From Candidatus Omnitrophota bacterium (GTDB lineage Bacteria; Ratteibacteria; UBA8468; B48-G9; JAFGKM01): 35,729 nt of DNA. The notes below the pieces were generated by a model. It was not told the origin of the DNA and searched no databases. It saw only the letters and a program-made list of their open reading frames with translations. Positions 32,279 to 35,729 of this stretch are shown here, piece by piece (the stretch's first letter is position 1; every line of letters starts with the position of its first letter). A program made the position numbers and the translations under genes. The stretch spans positions 1 through 35,729 of the forward strand of contig JAMWDI010000006.1 of NCBI GenBank assembly GCA_023819375.1, written 5' to 3'.

Positions 32279-33371
32279 ACAAAGACTCCTTTAAAACTTT
32301 TTTCAAATTATCAATACCTTCTTTTGTCTTAGCAGAAACAAAAATAGCGTCAGGATATTGATTTTTCATCATTTCAATTTCCTCTTTTGATATTAAATCT
32401 ATTTTATTAAAAACATCAATTTTTGGTTTTTCTTCAATTTGAAGAATTTTTAAAACTTCAAAAATTGTGTTTTTTTGTTTTTCAAGATTTGGTTTTGAAA
32501 TATCATAAACACACAGAATTAAATCTGAATATTTAACTTCTTCCAATGTTGACTTAAATGCTTCAATAAGATGATGAGGAATATTTTTCATAAGTCCAAC
32601 AGTATCAGTAACAAGACATATTTTCCCATCTCCAAGATAAACTCCTCTTGTGGCAGGATCTAAAGTTGCAAAAAGTTTATCAGCAACATATAAATTTGAA
32701 GAACTTAAGGCATTAAGAAGACTACTTTTACCAACATTAGTATATCCAAGTAAGGAAACAGAAGGAAAGAATTCTTTTGATTTTCTTAAAATTTCTCTAT
32801 GTCTTTCAATGTCTTTTATTTTTTCCTTTAAATTGTGTATTCTTTCTTTTATTCTCCTTTTGTAAACTTCCAATTTCATTTCTCCAGGTCCTCTTGTTCC
32901 AAGTCCGCCACCTAATCTTGAAAGGAAAACTCCATGTCCTGTTAATCTTGGAAGTAAATAAGTCAATTGAGCAAGTTCAACCTGTATTTTACCTTCCTTT
33001 GTTTTTGCATGTTCTCCAAAAATGTACAAAATTAATTCAGACCTGTCTATGACTTTTATATTCAAAATTTCTTCTATATTTCTAACTTGAACAGGTGAAA
33101 GGTCTTTTTCAAATATCAAAAGAGAAATATTGTTTTTCTTTATAAATTCTTTTATCTCAAGTAATTTACCTTTCCCTATATATGTCGCTGGATTTATTTG
33201 CGCAAGATTTATAAAAAATCGTTCTACTATTTTTATTCCAAGTGTTTTTGCTAATCCTGTAAGTTCTTCATTTTCTTCTTCTAATTCATAAGTCGGTTTG
33301 TCTTTTATTAATATCAGGACTCCCCTTTTGCCTGAAAATCTTTCTGGTATATTTTCTATAAGTTTTTTCAC
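32259..33371 (-). CDS. hflX: Ribosome-associated GTPase HflX
   Basis: A 370-residue GTPase that splits or rescues stalled ribosomes. The N-terminal HflX domain has QINPATYIGKGKLLEIKEF near residues 58-76. GHGVFLSRLGGGLGTRGPGE (145-164) is the family hallmark between the N-terminal domain and a coiled-coil linker. The G domain has the P-loop GYTNVGKSS (209-217), DTVGLMKNIPHHLIEAF as switch II, and the NKID base-recognition motif near residue 330. It starts with GTG at 33371, overlapping the rplU stop as GTGA. It lies in a translation operon with valS and rplU. Confidence 0.95.
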   Translation of the reverse strand: MKKLIENIPERFSGKRGVLILIKDKPTYELEEENEELTGLAKTLGIKIVERFFINLAQINPATYIGKGKLLEIKEFIKKNNISLLIFEKDLSPVQVRNIEEILNIKVIDRSELILYIFGEHAKTKEGKIQVELAQLTYLLPRLTGHGVFLSRLGGGLGTRGPGEMKLEVYKRRIKERIHNLKEKIKDIERHREILRKSKEFFPSVSLLGYTNVGKSSLLNALSSSNLYVADKLFATLDPATRGVYLGDGKICLVTDTVGLMKNIPHHLIEAFKSTLEEVKYSDLILCVYDISKPNLEKQKNTIFEVLKILQIEEKPKIDVFNKIDLISKEEIEMMKNQYPDAIFVSAKTKEGIDNLKKVLKESLYGSKVI

Positions 33372-33682
33372 TTTTTAATTATACTTTTTACTTTTAATAT
33401 ACTTAACCTATCTCTATGCCCTATTCCTCTTCTATATCCTGTTTTTGCTGTTTTTCTGAAAACATAAAGTTTTTTACCTTTTTTTTCCTCAACGATTTCA
33501 CAAATAACTTTTACTTTTTTAAGTTCGTTTTTGTCTGTAATTATTTTATTATCCTCAATTACACATACAGGTGTAAATTCAATTTCTTCACCAATTTTTT
33601 TATTTTTTATTCTAAAAGTAGAAAATTTCAAACCCTCCTTTACTTTAATTTGTTTACCCCCAATTTCAATAAATGCATACAT
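33368..33682 (-). CDS. rplU: Ribosomal protein bL21
   Basis: A 104-residue 50S subunit protein that binds 23S rRNA. It starts MYAFIEIGGKQIKVKEG, the standard L21 beginning (YAVI.tGGKQYkV.eG), and ends with the TGYRRGIGHRDRLSILKVK segment equal to the conserved KN-x-R..GHRQ..T.v.I pattern. Length is normal. It begins directly after the valS stop and shares GTGA with hflX. In most bacteria rplU is followed by rpmA (bL27); here hflX follows instead, so rpmA must lie elsewhere. Confidence 0.95.
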   Translation of the reverse strand: MYAFIEIGGKQIKVKEGLKFSTFRIKNKKIGEEIEFTPVCVIEDNKIITDKNELKKVKVICEIVEEKKGKKLYVFRKTAKTGYRRGIGHRDRLSILKVKSIIKK

Positions 33683-35728
33683 TTATTCTCTCCTTTTTTC
33701 TATAAATTCAATATCTTTCTTTATATTTTTCACTTTTTCCTCTATTTCTTCTTTTCTCTTCTTTTCTTTTTCTATAATTTCATAGGGTGCTTTGCTTAAA
33801 AATTCGCTATTATTAAGTCTTTTTTCAATTTCTTTTAATATTTTATTAAGTTTTTCAAGTTCTTTTTCTTTCCTTTCTTTTTCTTTTAAGATATTTATTA
33901 TACCTCCGAATGAAATACCAAGTCTACCAGAAGATAAATGTTTAACAAAAAAATTCTTTTCTTTTATCTTTGTTTCATCAAATTTTTTAATTTCTTTCAC
34001 TCCTGAAAGTTTTTTTATAATATTTTCCTCTATTTTGTCAATTTCCCCTTCATAATAACAATCTATATTTTTAGATAAAGGGATTTCAAATTTTGCTTTT
34101 AGATCTCTTATAGAAACTATTATTTCCTTAATTTTTTCAAATTTTTTTATACTTTTTTCATCTCTATATTTTTCACTTTCTGGCCAGGAACTTATAACTA
34201 TACTTTCACAATTAAGTTCAACAACATTTTTAAAATTCTGCCATATTTGTTCAGTAATAAAAGGTATAAACGGATGTAATAATTGCAAGGAAGTAATCAA
34301 AGTTTTACAAAGAACTGGAATGACAGCACTTTTTAAATATTCTATGTCCTGATAAACTTTTGAAATTTCCAAATACCAGTCACAAAAATCGTGCCAGAAG
34401 AAATCATATAAATTATTTAGAGATTCATTAAAATAGAAATTATTAAGAGATTTAGTTGTTTTTTCGATTATTTCATTAAGTTTTGAAAGTATCCAATTTT
34501 CTGGGAAATTTAAATTTTTTGTTTCAAATTTTATTTTCACTTTTTCTATATTCAATTCTTCGCATTTTTTAAAAATATATCTGCTGGCATTCCATAACTT
34601 ATTTGTAAAATTTCTTCCTTTAATATAAAAATCAGGTGGTAAAAAAACATCTTGTCCAAAGGCTGTTAAAGATATAAGCCCAAATCTCAAACTGTCTGCT
34701 CCATATTTGTTTATTATTTCTACAGGATCGATAACATTGCCAAGGGATTTACTCATTTTTTTACCTGTTTCATCCCTTACCGTTCCATGAATATAAACAT
34801 TTTCAAAAGGTATTTCTCCCATAAATTCAAGACCTGCCATAACCATTCTTGCGACCCAGAAAAATAAAATTTCTTGAGCAGTTACCAAGGTATCAGTTGG
34901 ATAGAATATTTCAAGATCTTTTGTTTTTTCAGGCCAGCCAAAAACAGAAAAAGGCCAAAGCCAAGAAGAAAACCAAGTATCAAGAACATCTTCATCCTGA
35001 TGAACTTTTTTATTTCCACAATAAGGACAAACTTTAACTTCTTCTTTTTCAACAATTGGTGGACAATTATTTTCACAATACCATACAGGGATTCTATGTC
35101 CCCACCATATTTGACGACTTATACACCAATCTTTCACATTATAAAGCCAGTGTAAGTAAACTTTTTTCCATCTTTCAGGATAAAACTTTAATCTGCCCTC
35201 TTCTGCAACTCTAATAGCAGGTTCTGCAAGTGGTGCCATTTTGACAAACCATTGATTTGAAAGATAAGGTTCTATAATCGTATAACATCTATAACAATGG
35301 CCAATTCTTGTAGTATAATCTTCAATTTTAGACAAAAGTCCAAGTTTTTTCAATTCTTCAATTATCAATTTTCTACATTCAAATCTTTCATAACCTTTAA
35401 ATTTTCCTGCATTTTCATTCATAATACCTTCTTCGTTCATTATTATAACAAAATCAAGATTGTGTTTCTGCCCAATTTCAAAGTCATTTGGATCATGAGC
35501 AGGTGTAATCTTTACAGCACCAGTTCCAAATTCAATTTCAACTTTTTCATCACCTATAATAGGAATAATTCTTTCAACAAATGGAAGTTTAACTTTTTCA
35601 CCGATTAGATTTTTGTATCTTTCATCTTTAGTATTAACAGCAACTGCAGTATCTCCAAGCATTGTTTCTGGTCGAGTTGTTGCTACTTCAATAAAACCAC
35701 CTTTTAAAAGAGGATACTTTATATAATA
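33683..35728 (-). CDS. valS: Valyl-tRNA synthetase (partial, N-terminus beyond window)
   Basis: A class Ia synthetase that charges tRNA-Val. The reading frame stays open to the right edge: before the methionine at 35662 it reads GGFIEVATTRPET, the known editing-domain entrance, so that methionine is not the start and the HIGH motif lies outside. Inside are FGTGAVKITPAHDPNDF (editing domain), WWGHRIPVWYC, the ValS-typical DTWFSSWLWPFS, and KMSKSLGNVIDP (KMSKS loop). The anticodon-binding domain follows, then a C-terminal coiled coil of lysine/glutamate heptads over the last 70 residues, the tRNA-contacting arm. About 680 residues are present of a normal 880 or so. It heads the visible part of the operon ending with HEPN/MNT. 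Confidence 0.96.
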   Translation of the reverse strand, partial: YYIKYPLLKGGFIEVATTRPETMLGDTAVAVNTKDERYKNLIGEKVKLPFVERIIPIIGDEKVEIEFGTGAVKITPAHDPNDFEIGQKHNLDFVIIMNEEGIMNENAGKFKGYERFECRKLIIEELKKLGLLSKIEDYTTRIGHCYRCYTIIEPYLSNQWFVKMAPLAEPAIRVAEEGRLKFYPERWKKVYLHWLYNVKDWCISRQIWWGHRIPVWYCENNCPPIVEKEEVKVCPYCGNKKVHQDEDVLDTWFSSWLWPFSVFGWPEKTKDLEIFYPTDTLVTAQEILFFWVARMVMAGLEFMGEIPFENVYIHGTVRDETGKKMSKSLGNVIDPVEIINKYGADSLRFGLISLTAFGQDVFLPPDFYIKGRNFTNKLWNASRYIFKKCEELNIEKVKIKFETKNLNFPENWILSKLNEIIEKTTKSLNNFYFNESLNNLYDFFWHDFCDWYLEISKVYQDIEYLKSAVIPVLCKTLITSLQLLHPFIPFITEQIWQNFKNVVELNCESIVISSWPESEKYRDEKSIKKFEKIKEIIVSIRDLKAKFEIPLSKNIDCYYEGEIDKIEENIIKKLSGVKEIKKFDETKIKEKNFFVKHLSSGRLGISFGGIINILKEKERKEKELEKLNKILKEIEKRLNNSEFLSKAPYEIIEKEKKRKEEIEEKVKNIKKDIEFIEKRRE

Positions 35729-35729
35729 T

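Noticed and set aside
33416-33799. Tyrosine/phenylalanine-rich plus-strand frame opposite rplU and valS
   Set aside because: It is the complement of lysine/glutamate-rich coding sequence and has no family resemblance or ribosome site; many similar low-complexity frames lie opposite the real genes.
35660-35662. Start of valS at this methionine
   Set aside because: The frame remains open upstream to the window edge and encodes the conserved VATTRPET segment of the editing domain, so the gene is cut by the window.

Overview
The window is a strongly AT-rich, densely coded bacterial chromosome segment. Bacterial markers are pdxJ, tatA/tatC, rplU, valS, truB, hflX and a secreted OmpA-family protein that implies a Gram-negative-type envelope. 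Iron-sulfur proteins are abundant, the glutamate synthase is split into separate domain proteins in the archaeal style, and there is a pyruvate phosphate dikinase. This suggests an anaerobe from a poorly cultured lineage. I cannot name the phylum from sequence alone; an Omnitrophota-like or similar candidate phylum is only a guess.

Layout. (1) 1-5202 (+): nitrogen assimilation operon. It has the 3' end of glutamine synthetase, then glutamate synthase as a class II amidotransferase, an Fe-S/FMN synthase subunit, a four-cluster ferredoxin, an FAD/NAD oxidoreductase and a GXGXG-domain subunit. (2) 5228-8662 (+): zinc alcohol dehydrogenase, OmpA-family envelope protein, pdxJ (probably leaderless) and a membrane protein. 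(3) 8944-11895 (-): a Tat operon, DUF362 protein, NapH-like and NapG-like Fe-S proteins, tatA, tatC; the DUF362 protein, and less clearly the NapG-like one, carry Tat-like N-termini. (4) 11896-12724: an 829-base non-coding stretch with tandem and inverted AT-rich repeats. (5) 12725-15409 (-): pyruvate phosphate dikinase behind a perfect consensus sigma-70 promoter. (6) 15496-19723: a divergent sugar module, Gfo/Idh oxidoreductase and DegT aminotransferase on the minus strand, NagB-like protein and TIM-barrel isomerase on the plus strand, with overlapping divergent promoters.

(7) 19782-28169 (-): aromatic amino acid operon, transglutaminase-like protein, aroC, aroK, aroB, pheA, aroF, aroA and an iron alcohol dehydrogenase. 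These supply DAHP synthase, dehydroquinate synthase, shikimate kinase, EPSP synthase, chorismate synthase and the phenylalanine branch; aroD, aroE and tyrA are not here. (8) 28226-28297 (-): tRNA-Thr(CGU) with its own promoter. (9) 28494-35729 (-): a tightly packed housekeeping operon, valS (cut by the window end), rplU, hflX, a DHH phosphoesterase, truB and a phosphohexomutase, ending in a HEPN/MNT pair.

No insertion sequence, CRISPR array, prophage or broken gene was seen. The less ordinary items are the Tat operon with its own redox cargo, the NagB-like protein lacking a catalytic aspartate, the repeat-rich gap before ppdK, the divergent promoter with a shared -10 box, and the HEPN/MNT pair in a translation operon.
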